DNA from: an uncultured Eubacteriales bacterium
Lineage (GTDB): Bacteria; Bacillota; Clostridia; Oscillospirales; Acutalibacteraceae
DNA: 64,000 bases
Direction: 5' to 3'
NCBI GenBank assembly: GCA_934486895.1
Contig: CAKSQZ010000003.1
Span: 1-64,000 of the forward strand
Both the position numbers and the translations under genes were made by a program. Below the pieces are notes generated by a model, which was not told the origin of the DNA, ran no database searches, and was given only the letters and a program-made list of their open reading frames with translations. Shown here piece by piece: positions 43,698 to 52,132 of the stretch (positions are counted from its first letter, which is position 1; each line of letters begins with the position of its first letter).

Positions 43698-43741
43698 AAA
43701 CACGGCAGTAGTAATGTTATGCTACTGCCGTGTTTGCTTTT
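43698..43741 (+). terminator. Terminator of citrate synthase
   Basis: aaacacggcagtag (43698-43711) pairs with ctactgccgtgttt (43722-43735), followed by gctttt. Confidence 0.85.
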
Positions 43742-44095
43742 CACGCTTTGCCGATTGTCGGGTGACTAACTTACCCACAGCAAGAACCAAGTGCGGCACA
43801 GCGTCCGTGCTAACGGCGGCAAATCTGCTTTACACGCTTTGCCGATTATCGGGTGACTAACTTGCCCACAGCAAGAACCAAGTACGGCACAGCGCCCGTG
43901 CTAACGGCGGCAAATCTGCTTATACGCTTTGCCGATTGTCGAGTGACCAACTTACCCACAGCAAAAACCAAGTGCGGCACAGCGTCCGTGCTAACGGCGG
44001 CAAGTCTGCTTTATACGCTTTGCCGATTATCGGGTGACAAACTTACCCACAGCAAAAACCAAGTGCGGCACAGCGTCCGTGCTAACGGCGGCATA
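43737..44095. repeat. Four tandem 91-bp repeats
   Basis: Units begin at about 43737, 43828, 43919 and 44009 (91, 91, 90 and about 87 bp). Each holds cgctttgccgatt, cttacccacagca, accaagtgcggcacagcg and gtgctaacggcggc, with a few substitutions between units. There is no spacer between copies, so this is not a CRISPR array. The stretch between gltA and the wall-protein gene contains nothing else apart from terminators. A frame open across it has no ribosome-binding site and looks accidental. Confidence 0.85.
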
Positions 44096-44119
44096 ACCGA
44101 ACTATCCCAAACCAAATGC

Positions 44120-44153
44120 AAAAAAGAGACTGCCGCAATGCGACAGTCTCTTG
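44120..44153 (-). terminator. Terminator of the cohesin-like protein gene
   Basis: aagagactg (44124-44132) pairs with cagtctctt (44144-44152). Six T follow on the minus strand. Confidence 0.8.
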
Positions 44154-44193
44154 AACTGATTATTCAGTTTTCAGCGTTAATCCGATTTACGAA

Positions 44194-45279
44194 TTAGTGC
44201 TTCTTAGACTTAACGAGTACAACACCCGAAGTTGCGAGAGCTGCAAGAGCTGCAGTTACGCCGATAACACCTGTGAACGGATTGCTCTTGTTGTTATCTG
44301 TCGGAGTCTCAACATCTGTGACAGTCTCAGCAGCAGCTCCTGTTGTAGTTGTTGTTACATCCGGAGCAATTGTTGTGGTTGTAGTAGTCGGTGCCTTTGT
44401 TGTAGTTGTTGTTACATCCGGAGCAATTGTTGTGGTTGTAGTAGTCGGAGCCGGAGTTGTTGTAGTTGTAGTAGTTGTAGTCGGAGCCGGTGTAGTTGTG
44501 GTTGTAGTTGTCGGCGCCGGAGCTGTTGTAGTTGTAGTTGTAGTAGTCGGAGCCGGTGTAGTTGTAGTAGTTGTAGTCGGCGCCGGAGTTGTTGTAGTTG
44601 TAGTTGTTGTAGTCGGAGCCGGTTTAGTTGTGGTTGTTGTGGTTGTAGCCGATGTAGTGGTTGTAGTTGTAGTTGTAGTTGTGGTAGTAGTTGTGGTTGT
44701 TGTAGTGGTTGTAGTTGTCGGTGCAGTAAGTGTAAGCGGCACAACACCAATCAAATCTGTAACCGTTGTGTCAACCTTGTCAATATAAGCCTGGAAACCG
44801 CCCATGCCGAGACCGCCGGTGATTGTAGCGCCTTCCTTAAGAACCTTGAACTTAGCTGTGAAAGCTACGCCGCCCTTATCAGCCGGAATGTACTGACCAT
44901 ACTGATCCATATCTGTGTCGATAGTACCGATAGATGTAGCAACAATACCTACACCCTGTCTGTTTTCAGGTGTGTAAAGAGCTACGATCGAACCCTTCTC
45001 ATAATCGTCGGTGGTGTAACCGTCGTAGAACTTACCGTTTCTAGCCGACTTTGCGACATACTCGAGCTCTGTGGGATCCCACTCTGCATAAATATCAAAT
45101 GCTGTGATATCGATGCCTGCAGGAAGGTTAAACGAAACCTTGATTTCGTCTCCTACATTTGCAGCGGTCTTATCAGCAGTAATCGTAATAGCATGTGTCG
45201 GCTCAGCGAAAGCAAAGCTTACAACGCCGCCTAAAATAGCAACGATCAGTGCAGCAACGACCAATTTTGCTTTTTTCAT
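44194..45279 (-). CDS. Cohesin-like cell-wall protein with Thr tract and sortase-type signal
   Basis: 361 residues. A signal peptide (1-26) is followed by a domain of about 155 residues that resembles cohesins: ITADKTAANVGDEIKVSF, FDIYAEWDPTELEYV and GGVAFTAKFKVL. A Thr-rich tract with Ala/Pro (about 188-310) is likely glycosylated. The C-terminus has NPFTG (333-337), a hydrophobic stretch and KSKKH, which fits a sortase signal of a variant type. It may display dockerin-bearing enzymes or be a plain adhesin; the domain match is from general resemblance. The start has aggagga upstream. Confidence 0.78.
   Translation of the reverse strand: MKKAKLVVAALIVAILGGVVSFAFAEPTHAITITADKTAANVGDEIKVSFNLPAGIDITAFDIYAEWDPTELEYVAKSARNGKFYDGYTTDDYEKGSIVALYTPENRQGVGIVATSIGTIDTDMDQYGQYIPADKGGVAFTAKFKVLKEGATITGGLGMGGFQAYIDKVDTTVTDLIGVVPLTLTAPTTTTTTTTTTTTTTTTTTTTTTSATTTTTTTKPAPTTTTTTTTTPAPTTTTTTTPAPTTTTTTTTAPAPTTTTTTTPAPTTTTTTTTTPAPTTTTTTIAPDVTTTTTKAPTTTTTTIAPDVTTTTTGAAAETVTDVETPTDNNKSNPFTGVIGVTAALAALATSGVVLVKSKKH
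44370..44735 (-). repeat. Thr-codon microsatellite
   Basis: Runs of ACA/ACT/ACC codons (minus strand) interrupted by PAP units code for the Thr tract. The low complexity allows slippage, so the tract may vary in length between cells or strains. Confidence 0.75.
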
Positions 45280-45311
45280 TTCTGTGTCCTCCTAAAAAAA
45301 TAATAAAATCT

Positions 45312-45326
45312 CGGTGCTCTGCACCG
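45312..45326 (-). promoter_or_regulatory. Leader hairpin of the wall-protein gene
   Basis: cggtgc and gcaccg pair around a 3-base loop in the transcript leader. It may stabilise the mRNA. Confidence 0.45.
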
Positions 45327-45340
45327 TTCTGTACTTGTTC

Positions 45341-45369
45341 ATTATATATTAAATATTTAAATATGTCAA
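45341..45369 (-). promoter_or_regulatory. SigmaA promoter of the wall-protein gene
   Basis: Minus strand: TTGACA (45369-45364), a 17-bp AT-only spacer and TATAAT (45346-45341). Both boxes match consensus, so the gene is probably strongly expressed. The remaining sequence up to 45578 shows no gene. Confidence 0.85.
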
Positions 45370-45578
45370 TGCTTTTTTTGAAAATTTATAGAATTGTTTA
45401 TTTTTACTAAACCGCCGTTTTTTGCGGCTTTTCGTTTGTGCTAAATTTATTGATTTCTGCATTTTCATGCACTGCATTTATCAATTTCAACAATTAAAAC
45501 GCAGGATTTTAAAGCTGTTTTGATGACTTTATTCATATTTCAAAATGCACAGAAGCTGCCCTCCGTGCATTTTGAAAA

Positions 45579-45797
45579 TCATTTGCCGATATACTGAAAT
45601 CTCGGTTGCATTTCACCGTCCCGCTCGACCGTTTCGCAGAACATTTCAAGCGGGCGGACCCAATAGCCGTTATCGCTGTAGAGCGCGCGGTAGACCACCA
45701 TCGGCTCGAGCGTCTCGCTGTGGCTTGCCACTGCAATGACTTCATACTCGCCGCCTTTGAAATGGCGGTAGCGACCGGGTTTTAAATTATTTTTCAT
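45579..45797 (-). CDS. DUF1653 protein
   Basis: 72 residues: PGRYRHFKGGEYEVIAVASHSETLEPMVVYRALY is the core (key words YRHFKGGEYEV and VVYRALY), with WVRPLEMF following. The family is small, conserved and uncharacterised. The start overlaps the end of the lipoprotein gene by 11 bp, so they are cotranscribed. Confidence 0.88.
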   Translation of the reverse strand: MKNNLKPGRYRHFKGGEYEVIAVASHSETLEPMVVYRALYSDNGYWVRPLEMFCETVERDGEMQPRFQYIGK

Positions 45798-46920
45798 CCG
45801 CTTTGAGCTTCAGCTTGCTCGCTCTGTAAGTGTTGAGCGCGCCGCTGTTTTTATCGGCTGTGAGCTTTGATGCATTCTCGGAGAGGAAGCTGTCATACTC
45901 ATCGTCCTTCAGCTCGTGGCGGACATTTGTTGCATTCTGCTCTGCACAGTAATCAAGATCCGCATTAAGGTCAACGCGCTGCATAACTGCGTACATGCTG
46001 CTTGTTTCAACAAACTTTGACTTGCCGACTTCAAGAGCCTTGATCTCATCAAACTTTTCAAACGGATTGATGCTGGAATCAGCGTCACCCATGACCATAG
46101 CATAAGGATACTTAGCTTTGCTTCCTTCTACCGAAACAGTGTCCTTCTGGTTGATCTTATTGAAATACTCGGCACGGATAGCCGCATAATCGCCGCCTGC
46201 GTTAAGACGGGTCGCATACGATTCGAGCAAAGATTTATACTCTGTTTTATCAGTGTCGGAAACAGCCTTGGTCTGACCGCTCGAATCATAGGAATAAAGG
46301 CTGTAGGAAATGAACTGAACGAGCAGGCAGTTATCTTTGAGATATTTTTTGATAGCGTCTGTTTTAACTTCCTTAGAGCCGCCGTCGCCGTAATAATGAT
46401 TAAAGAGGGCTTCTCTTTTCTGCTTATTCTCAACATAGAGCTTAAGTGTTGTCTTTGCGATGCCGTTTTGCTCATAGAGATTTTTATTCGACGACCAGTA
46501 CTGATCGACTGTGTTGGTTACGGCAGTTGTCTGATCATCGGTGAAGCTGAGAGACGCCTTTTTAAACTCAGACTCGACATAAGCATACTCGGCGCACGAT
46601 TCCAATGCCTTATCCTGCACCCACTCGTTATAAGATTTATTCTCGAGCTTTGTTTCATTATAATTTACAGTTGTGGTAGTGGTGGTATCGGTGGCGGTTT
46701 CGGCAGCCGTTGTGGTTGTCGTCTGCTTTGCATACTCCGTCTGATACTCGCTCATAGCGTCCATAGCGTAGAGAATATAAAGCGCGGAACGAACGCCGTA
46801 GGTGTTGCCGTCCGAATCGGTGTACGACACTGCGTTCTCATTCTCGGTGCGGCAAGCAGCGAAGCTAACAAGCATTACCGCGCAAAGGAGCAGCGCTGCC
46901 GCTCTTTTCAACTTCATCAT
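45787..46920 (-). CDS. SurA/PrsA-like lipoprotein
   Basis: 377 residues from ATG 46920. Lipoprotein signal with lipobox SFAAC (Cys near 23). A Thr-rich linker is followed by a helical SurA-N-like region (SYNEWVQDKALESCAEYAYVESEFKK, key words NEWVQDKAL) and a C-terminal part that aligns loosely with parvulin chaperones. The catalytic parvulin residues are not clear, so it may be a holdase rather than an isomerase. It lies outside the membrane. Confidence 0.72.
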   Translation of the reverse strand: MMKLKRAAALLLCAVMLVSFAACRTENENAVSYTDSDGNTYGVRSALYILYAMDAMSEYQTEYAKQTTTTTAAETATDTTTTTTVNYNETKLENKSYNEWVQDKALESCAEYAYVESEFKKASLSFTDDQTTAVTNTVDQYWSSNKNLYEQNGIAKTTLKLYVENKQKREALFNHYYGDGGSKEVKTDAIKKYLKDNCLLVQFISYSLYSYDSSGQTKAVSDTDKTEYKSLLESYATRLNAGGDYAAIRAEYFNKINQKDTVSVEGSKAKYPYAMVMGDADSSINPFEKFDEIKALEVGKSKFVETSSMYAVMQRVDLNADLDYCAEQNATNVRHELKDDEYDSFLSENASKLTADKNSGALNTYRASKLKLKADEK

Positions 46921-46991
46921 TACTAAAACTATCCTTTCATTAAGAGGCGCAGGCAAAAGCCCTTTCACCCTGTTTTTGTGATAACAAATAA

Positions 46992-47020
46992 ATTATACAC
47001 TAAAAATACCGAAAAGTCTA
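46992..47020 (-). promoter_or_regulatory. SigmaA promoter of the SurA-like lipoprotein gene
   Basis: Minus strand: TAGACT (47020-47015), a 17-bp spacer and TATAAT (46997-46992). Confidence 0.62.
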
Positions 47021-47044
47021 TATCTTTTTTCGGATTTTTTGAAC

Positions 47045-47077
47045 AAAAAAGACTCCGTTTTAAACGAAGTCCTTTTG
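47045..47077 (-). terminator. Terminator of the oadB/oadG pair
   Basis: aaaagactccgttt (47047-47060) pairs with aaacgaagtccttt (47063-47076) with two mismatches. The minus strand ends in a T run. Confidence 0.75.
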
Positions 47078-47083
47078 TGTTTC

Positions 47084-47230
47084 TCACTTTTTATCTTTAT
47101 CGTTCTTTTTCGGGGCAGTGACAGCATTGAGCAGCTTTATGCAAAGGATAATAACCGCTGTCACAATGAAAATACCGAGCATTCCCATTCCCATATATCC
47201 GAGCGAATCTAAAAATGCCTGAAAATCCAT
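47084..47230 (-). CDS. OadG-like small membrane subunit
   Basis: 48 residues: MDFQAFLDSLGYMGMGMLGI starts the protein, a membrane helix covers about 13-36, and the tail is PKKNDKDKK. This is the layout of the gamma subunit of sodium-pumping decarboxylases, which anchors the complex. It lies 19 bp after the beta-subunit gene with aaagga upstream. It is too short for most gene callers. Confidence 0.75.
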   Translation of the reverse strand: MDFQAFLDSLGYMGMGMLGIFIVTAVIILCIKLLNAVTAPKKNDKDKK

Positions 47231-47249
47231 ATCAAACACCGTTCCTTTC

Positions 47250-48392
47250 TCAGCTGAAGAAATTGAGGATCATACCGCCTGCGATAACGGAAGCGATCTG
47301 ACCGGATACATTTGTTCCGACAGCGTGCATAAGCAGGAAGTTCTGATTATCTTCTGCCTGACCCATTTTATGAACAACACGGGCGGACATCGGGAATGCC
47401 GAGATACCTGCCGCACCGATCATCGGGTTTACCTTCTTCTTTGAGAACAGATTTACGACCTTCGCGAACATTACGCCGCCGACAGTATCGAACACGAAAG
47501 CGACAAGTCCGAGGCCGATGATCATAAGAGTCTGCCATGTGAGGAAGTATTCCGCCTGCATTTTGGATGCTACGGTGATACCGAGGAGCAGTGTGACAAG
47601 GCGGGCAAGGACATTCTGAGCAGTGTCGGAAAGAAGATCGAGCACGCCGCACTCGCGGATAAGGTTACCGAACATAAGGAAGCCGATAAGAACTGCCGAC
47701 TTCGGCGATACGATACCTGCGATTATTGTTACGATTATCGGGAAGAGAATGAGAGTTGTCTTCGATACCTTGACATTGGTATAGTCCATACGGATAAGAC
47801 GCTCTTTCTTTGTTGTGCAGAGCTTGACGATAGGCGGCTGGACGATCGGAACAAGCGCCATATACGAATAAGCTGCAACTGTGATCGCACCGATATACTC
47901 GGATTTGAGTGTCTGCGCTACGAAAATAGATGTCGGGCCGTCTGCCGCGCCGATAATAGCGATCGATGCCGCATCGTTGGGCTTAAAGCCGCAAAGAGTA
48001 GCCATGCTGAGTGTGAAGAAAATACCGAACTGAGCCGCCGCACCGAAGATCATAAGCTTCGGGTTGGTGAGCAGCGGTGTAAAGTCGATCATTGCGCCGA
48101 TTCCGATAAACAAGAGCAGCGGGAACAGCTCGTTTGCGATACCTGCGTTGAACAGGATCGTGAGCGGGCCTTCATCACCGACTGCGCCGGAAAACGGCAG
48201 GTTTACAAGAATTGCACCGAAGCCCATAGGCAAAAGCAGTGTCGGCTCCATATCTTTTTTGATTGCGAGATAGATAAGCACTCCGCCTATCGCCCACATT
48301 ACGAGCATTTTGGTTACATCTTCGAAGCAGTTTGGGTTTCTGACGGTGAATTTCAGAATATCCTCAAACAGTCCGCTGAACAAGTCTCCCAT
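47250..48392 (-). CDS. oadB: Sodium-translocating decarboxylase, beta subunit
   Basis: 380 residues, mostly membrane helices. Key parts of the family are present: LLFIGIGAMIDFTPLL, GAADGPTSIFVA and GNLIRECGV. The beta subunit couples decarboxylation of oxaloacetate, malonyl-, glutaconyl- or methylmalonyl-CoA to Na+ export. No alpha (carboxyltransferase) or biotin-carrier gene is adjacent, so the substrate cannot be named. Confidence 0.93.
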   Translation of the reverse strand: MGDLFSGLFEDILKFTVRNPNCFEDVTKMLVMWAIGGVLIYLAIKKDMEPTLLLPMGFGAILVNLPFSGAVGDEGPLTILFNAGIANELFPLLLFIGIGAMIDFTPLLTNPKLMIFGAAAQFGIFFTLSMATLCGFKPNDAASIAIIGAADGPTSIFVAQTLKSEYIGAITVAAYSYMALVPIVQPPIVKLCTTKKERLIRMDYTNVKVSKTTLILFPIIVTIIAGIVSPKSAVLIGFLMFGNLIRECGVLDLLSDTAQNVLARLVTLLLGITVASKMQAEYFLTWQTLMIIGLGLVAFVFDTVGGVMFAKVVNLFSKKKVNPMIGAAGISAFPMSARVVHKMGQAEDNQNFLLMHAVGTNVSGQIASVIAGGMILNFFS

Positions 48393-48434
48393 TTTATCCT
48401 CCGTTTATTTGTTTTTAGATGAAAATACTAAAAT

Positions 48435-48463
48435 ATAATATCATTTTGCGACTATTTCGTCAA
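48435..48463 (-). promoter_or_regulatory. SigmaA promoter of oadB
   Basis: Minus strand: TTGACG (48463-48458), a 17-bp spacer and TATTAT (48440-48435). The ribosome-binding site acggagg precedes the ATG at 48392. Confidence 0.72.
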
Positions 48464-48480
48464 TCGGCTGATAGTATTGT

Positions 48481-49446
48481 TCATAATTTGTTAACATTTT
48501 CGGCAAACCAGACCGACGGCACGGTGAACTCCCTGCCGTTTAAATATTCGAGGTTTTCCGAATCGCTGATGAAAGAAAACCGCAGCTTATAGGAATAGAG
48601 CGCCTGATGATTGAAGCCTTTTTTACGGTCGGCGGCGTTTTTACCGTACTTGCCGTCGCCGACTAAGGGGTGCCCTGCCGACGCTAAATGCGCGCGGATC
48701 TGATGAGTTCTGCCGGTGAGCAGTTCGATCTCAAGAAGGCTGTTTTCGCCCTGCGTTGACAGCACCTTATACGCCGTTTTTATCTGCTTTGCGCCGGGCT
48801 GCGGCTTTTTTGTGACATAGACCTTGTTTTTCTTGCTGTCTTTAAAAAGCCAGCCCTCGAGCAGATCGCTCTGCTTTTCCATTCTGCCGTGAACAAGGCA
48901 AAGATAAAATTTATCGATCTCCCTATCCTTCACCTTCTGATTTAAAACTCTGAGCGACTGGGCGTTTTTCGCCGCGATGACGATGCCGCCTGTGTTACGG
49001 TCGATACGGTTGACGAGCGCCGGCGCGAACGAATGTTCGTTTTCGGGATCGTATTCCCCTTTTTCATAAAGATAGCGGCTGACTCTGCCGATCAGAGTAT
49101 CGCGGAATTCCTCGCCGTCGGGGTGGACGACAAGTCCCTCGGGTTTATCGAGCAGCATTATGTTTTCGTCTTCATAAATAATGCTGAGCTTTTTCGACGC
49201 ATAGGTGAAATCGTAAACCTCAGGGTCTTTCTCGAAAAATTCATCGTTTATATAAAAATCGACGACATCGTTTTCGCATAGCTTATCGGAGATCTGAGCA
49301 CGCTTACCGTTTATCTTTATGCGCTTTAATCGAATGTATTTATACATAAGCGCCTGCGGCAGCTTAGGGGCCGCCTTGCAAACGAATTTATCAAGACGCT
49401 TGCCTGCGTCGTTGGAATTGACGATTATACTTTTTATTGCCGACAC
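48481..49446 (-). CDS. RluA-family 23S rRNA pseudouridine synthase
   Basis: About 321 residues. An S4 domain (about 8-75) is followed by the catalytic fold: ALVNRIDRNTGGIVIAAKN with the catalytic Asp (RIDRNTGG) and LLTGRTHQIRAHL. RluC or RluD type. The TTG at 49461 falls in the T tract of the upstream terminator and is unlikely. GTG at 49446 is listed; ATA at 49437 (MKSIIVNSND) would fit the family start better, with cagg-tg 6 bases before it. How it is transcribed beyond the terminator is unclear. Confidence 0.9.
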   Translation of the reverse strand: MSAIKSIIVNSNDAGKRLDKFVCKAAPKLPQALMYKYIRLKRIKINGKRAQISDKLCENDVVDFYINDEFFEKDPEVYDFTYASKKLSIIYEDENIMLLDKPEGLVVHPDGEEFRDTLIGRVSRYLYEKGEYDPENEHSFAPALVNRIDRNTGGIVIAAKNAQSLRVLNQKVKDREIDKFYLCLVHGRMEKQSDLLEGWLFKDSKKNKVYVTKKPQPGAKQIKTAYKVLSTQGENSLLEIELLTGRTHQIRAHLASAGHPLVGDGKYGKNAADRKKGFNHQALYSYKLRFSFISDSENLEYLNGREFTVPSVWFAENVNKL

Positions 49447-49459
49447 CTGCCTTTTACGC

Positions 49460-49486
49460 AAAAAAGCCGCCGATCGGATCGGCGGC
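49460..49486 (-). terminator. Terminator of livHMGF
   Basis: gccgccgatc (49466-49475) pairs with gatcggcggc (49477-49486); six T follow on the minus strand. Confidence 0.88.
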
Positions 49487-49494
49487 TCGCCATA

Positions 49495-50205
49495 TTATTC
49501 GCCGAGATAAGCTTTTTTGACCGAGTCGTTGTTGATAAGATCCTCAGCCTTGCCGGAAAGTGCAATGTTTCCGGTTTCGAGAACATAAGCGCGATCTGCT
49601 ATCGAGAGCGCTTTTTTCGCATTCTGCTCGACAAGCAAAACTGTTGTGCCCGATTTACTGATGCTTCCGATAATATCGAAAACCTCGGAAACAAGCAGGG
49701 GCGACAGACCCATTGAAGGCTCATCCATGAGAATGATCTTCGGACGGCTCATGAGCGCTCTGCCCATTGCGAGCATCTGCTGTTCTCCGCCGGAAAGTGT
49801 GCCTGCAAGCTGGTTTGCTCGCTCCTTAAGCCTCGGGAAACGGCTGAACACCATTTCGAGCGACTTCTCTTTTTCGCTGACATCGGAACGCGTGAACGCA
49901 CCCATTTTAAGATTATCGAGTACAGAAAGCTGGGCGAACACACGCCTGCCCTCCGGCACCTGCGCGATACCCATTGAAACGATCTTATGCGGAGCGACCT
50001 TTGTTATATCGGTGCCCTCAAACATAATGTTGCCCGACTTCGGACGAAGCAGGCCGCTGATCGTGTGGAGCGTTGTTGTTTTTCCTGCGCCGTTTGCGCC
50101 GATGAGAGCGATGATCTCGCCTTTATCGACCGAGAAGGAGATACCCTTTATGGCGTGGATCATACCGTAGTTTACATGAATATCGTTGATTTCAAGCATT
50201 GCCAT
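49495..50205 (-). CDS. livF: Branched-chain amino acid ABC transporter, ATPase LivF
   Basis: 236 residues. Walker A GANGAGKTT, signature LSGGEQQM and Walker B IILMDEPSMGLSP. The VPEGRRVFAQLSV block is typical of LivF. Last gene of livHMGF, closed by the terminator at 49460. Confidence 0.95.
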   Translation of the reverse strand: MAMLEINDIHVNYGMIHAIKGISFSVDKGEIIALIGANGAGKTTTLHTISGLLRPKSGNIMFEGTDITKVAPHKIVSMGIAQVPEGRRVFAQLSVLDNLKMGAFTRSDVSEKEKSLEMVFSRFPRLKERANQLAGTLSGGEQQMLAMGRALMSRPKIILMDEPSMGLSPLLVSEVFDIIGSISKSGTTVLLVEQNAKKALSIADRAYVLETGNIALSGKAEDLINNDSVKKAYLGE

Positions 50206-50219
50206 TGCCGGTTTCCTCC

Positions 50220-50978
50220 TTATTCTCCGAGATAAGCCTTAACGACCTCAGGATCGTTAAGAACTCCAGAGGTATCGCCGCTTGCGAGAACCGAGCCGAA
50301 GTTCAGCACGGTGAGCTGTTCGCAGATACCGCTGACAAGGCGCATATCGTGCTCGATGAGCAATATCGTCATATCGAATTTATCGCGGATAAATCTTATA
50401 GTATCCATAAGCTCCGCTGTTTCGTTCGGATTCATACCTGCCGCAGGTTCATCAAGAAGCAGCAGTTTCGGCTCTGTTGCGAGTGCACGGGCGATCTCGA
50501 GCTTACGCTGTTTACCGTAGGGCAGGTTCTTTGCCTTTGCTTTGGCTTCCTTATCAAGATCAAAAACCTTGAGCAGTTCCATTGCCTTGGCGTTCATCTC
50601 GCGCTCGAGTCTGAAATTGCTCGGCAGACGAAGAAGATTAGACCAGAGCGAACATTTGATCTGATTATGAAGTCCGACTTTAACATTGTCGAGCACCGAC
50701 ATCTCACTGAACAGGCGGATGTTTTGGAATGTTCTTGCGATGCCGAGCTTGTTTATTTTAATAGTGGGCTGACCTGTGATGTCAACACCGTTGAGCGTGA
50801 TAGAGCCGGATGTCGGCTTATAAACGCCTGTGAGCATATTGAAAACAGTGGTCTTACCTGCACCGTTCGGACCGATGAGACCGTAAAGCTGGCCTTTTTT
50901 AACGGTCATATTAAAATTATCGACCGCTTTAAGTCCGCCGAAACGGATAGAAAGATCTTTAACTTCAAGCATATTCAC
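50220..50978 (-). CDS. livG: Branched-chain amino acid ABC transporter, ATPase LivG
   Basis: 252 residues. Walker A GPNGAGKTT, signature-like LPYGKQRK, Walker B LLLDEPAAGMNPNE and the ARTFQNIRLF block typical of LivG. Confidence 0.95.
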   Translation of the reverse strand: MNMLEVKDLSIRFGGLKAVDNFNMTVKKGQLYGLIGPNGAGKTTVFNMLTGVYKPTSGSITLNGVDITGQPTIKINKLGIARTFQNIRLFSEMSVLDNVKVGLHNQIKCSLWSNLLRLPSNFRLEREMNAKAMELLKVFDLDKEAKAKAKNLPYGKQRKLEIARALATEPKLLLLDEPAAGMNPNETAELMDTIRFIRDKFDMTILLIEHDMRLVSGICEQLTVLNFGSVLASGDTSGVLNDPEVVKAYLGE

Positions 50979-50981
50979 GGC

Positions 50982-52118
50982 TCACACCTCCTTTGAATCG
51001 GAAGCGGCTATGACCGCTTTTTTTCGATGAAACAGCTTTTTGAAAAATCCGCGGGTATTGTCCTTGAACTTTTCAAGATAGGAGCTGATAGTCGGATTAT
51101 TGTTGACGATCATCATGCCGACAAGTACAACGGCATAGATCAGCATACGATAGTCATTCAAAAATCTGAGCCACTCGGGAAGCACTGTGAGCACAACCGC
51201 GGCAATGATCGAACCGAGTGTCGAACCCATGCCGCCGAGGACGACGAATACAAGGATGTTGATACTCATTATATAACCGTAGTGGTTCTGGTTTGCAGCC
51301 GCCATGCCGAGCTCGTGGCTGAAAAGCACGCCTGCGATACCTGCGAAAAACGCAGATATGATAATTGTGATCAATCTATATTTTGTGATATTGATACCGA
51401 TGCTCTCAGCCGCGATACGATTATCGCGATATGCCTTGACAGCACGGCCTGTGCGCGAATGGATAAAGTTTAAAATAAGCCAAACGGTGACAAAAGTTAT
51501 CGCAAATGCGACCGCAAAGCGGATAGACGGGCTTGTGCTTATTCTTGTCAGACGGGAAACACCGAGCGCACCGTTTGAGATAATGTCAGCGTCCGGAGAA
51601 AGCCCCTCGATGGCTGTGCCGCCGATAGCAAAACGGAATTCGCCGTTGTCGATAGCGGCATAGGTAACGCTGAAGAGATTCCAGATTATCTCGCCTGCGG
51701 CAAGCGTTACTATCGCAAGATAGTCGCCTTTAAGGCGAAGGATCGTGCAGCCGACAAGCAGTCCGAAAACTGCCGCAACAAGTCCGCCGAACAGGAATGC
51801 GAGCGGAAAGATGATCCACTTGCTGAGGTCGGGATAAAGTGTGCCGAGGATCTTTGTTGTGAATGCGCCGACAAACGCGCCGATACACATAAAGCCCGCA
51901 TGACCGAGCGAAAGCTCGCCGAGGATGCCGACAACAAGGTTGAGCGACACTGCGAGGATAATATTATAGCAGATCGGAACGAGCAAATTCTGAAGCTGAT
52001 TTGAAAGAACGCCGGTGACGGTAAGTGTCTCCATTATAACAAACGCGACCGCCATGCCTGCGAGAATACAGCATTTTTTCAGCGTTGATTTACGCATATT
52101 TTTGAAAAAAGCAACCAT
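50982..52118 (-). CDS. livM: Branched-chain amino acid ABC transporter, permease LivM
   Basis: 378 residues with eight to ten membrane segments. GELSLGHAGFMCIGAF and RGDYLAIVTLAAGE-like parts (seen as LKGDYLAIVTLAAGE) are family marks, and SIGINITKYRL is the ATPase-contact loop. A charged tail of about 35 residues ends the protein. Confidence 0.94.
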   Translation of the reverse strand: MVAFFKNMRKSTLKKCCILAGMAVAFVIMETLTVTGVLSNQLQNLLVPICYNIILAVSLNLVVGILGELSLGHAGFMCIGAFVGAFTTKILGTLYPDLSKWIIFPLAFLFGGLVAAVFGLLVGCTILRLKGDYLAIVTLAAGEIIWNLFSVTYAAIDNGEFRFAIGGTAIEGLSPDADIISNGALGVSRLTRISTSPSIRFAVAFAITFVTVWLILNFIHSRTGRAVKAYRDNRIAAESIGINITKYRLITIIISAFFAGIAGVLFSHELGMAAANQNHYGYIMSINILVFVVLGGMGSTLGSIIAAVVLTVLPEWLRFLNDYRMLIYAVVLVGMMIVNNNPTISSYLEKFKDNTRGFFKKLFHRKKAVIAASDSKEV

Positions 52119-52132
52119 TTTGCACCGCCCCC

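Noticed and set aside
43737..44095. CRISPR array
   Set aside because: Units are about 91 bp and directly joined with no variable spacers. No cas gene is present.
43853..44197. A frame open across the 91-bp repeats
   Set aside because: The unit length of 91 is not a multiple of 3, so each copy is read in a different frame. There is no ribosome-binding site.
44197..45234. A Cys/Ser-rich plus-strand frame
   Set aside because: It is the complement of the Thr-codon tract. The minus-strand protein has a signal peptide, wall signal, promoter and terminator.
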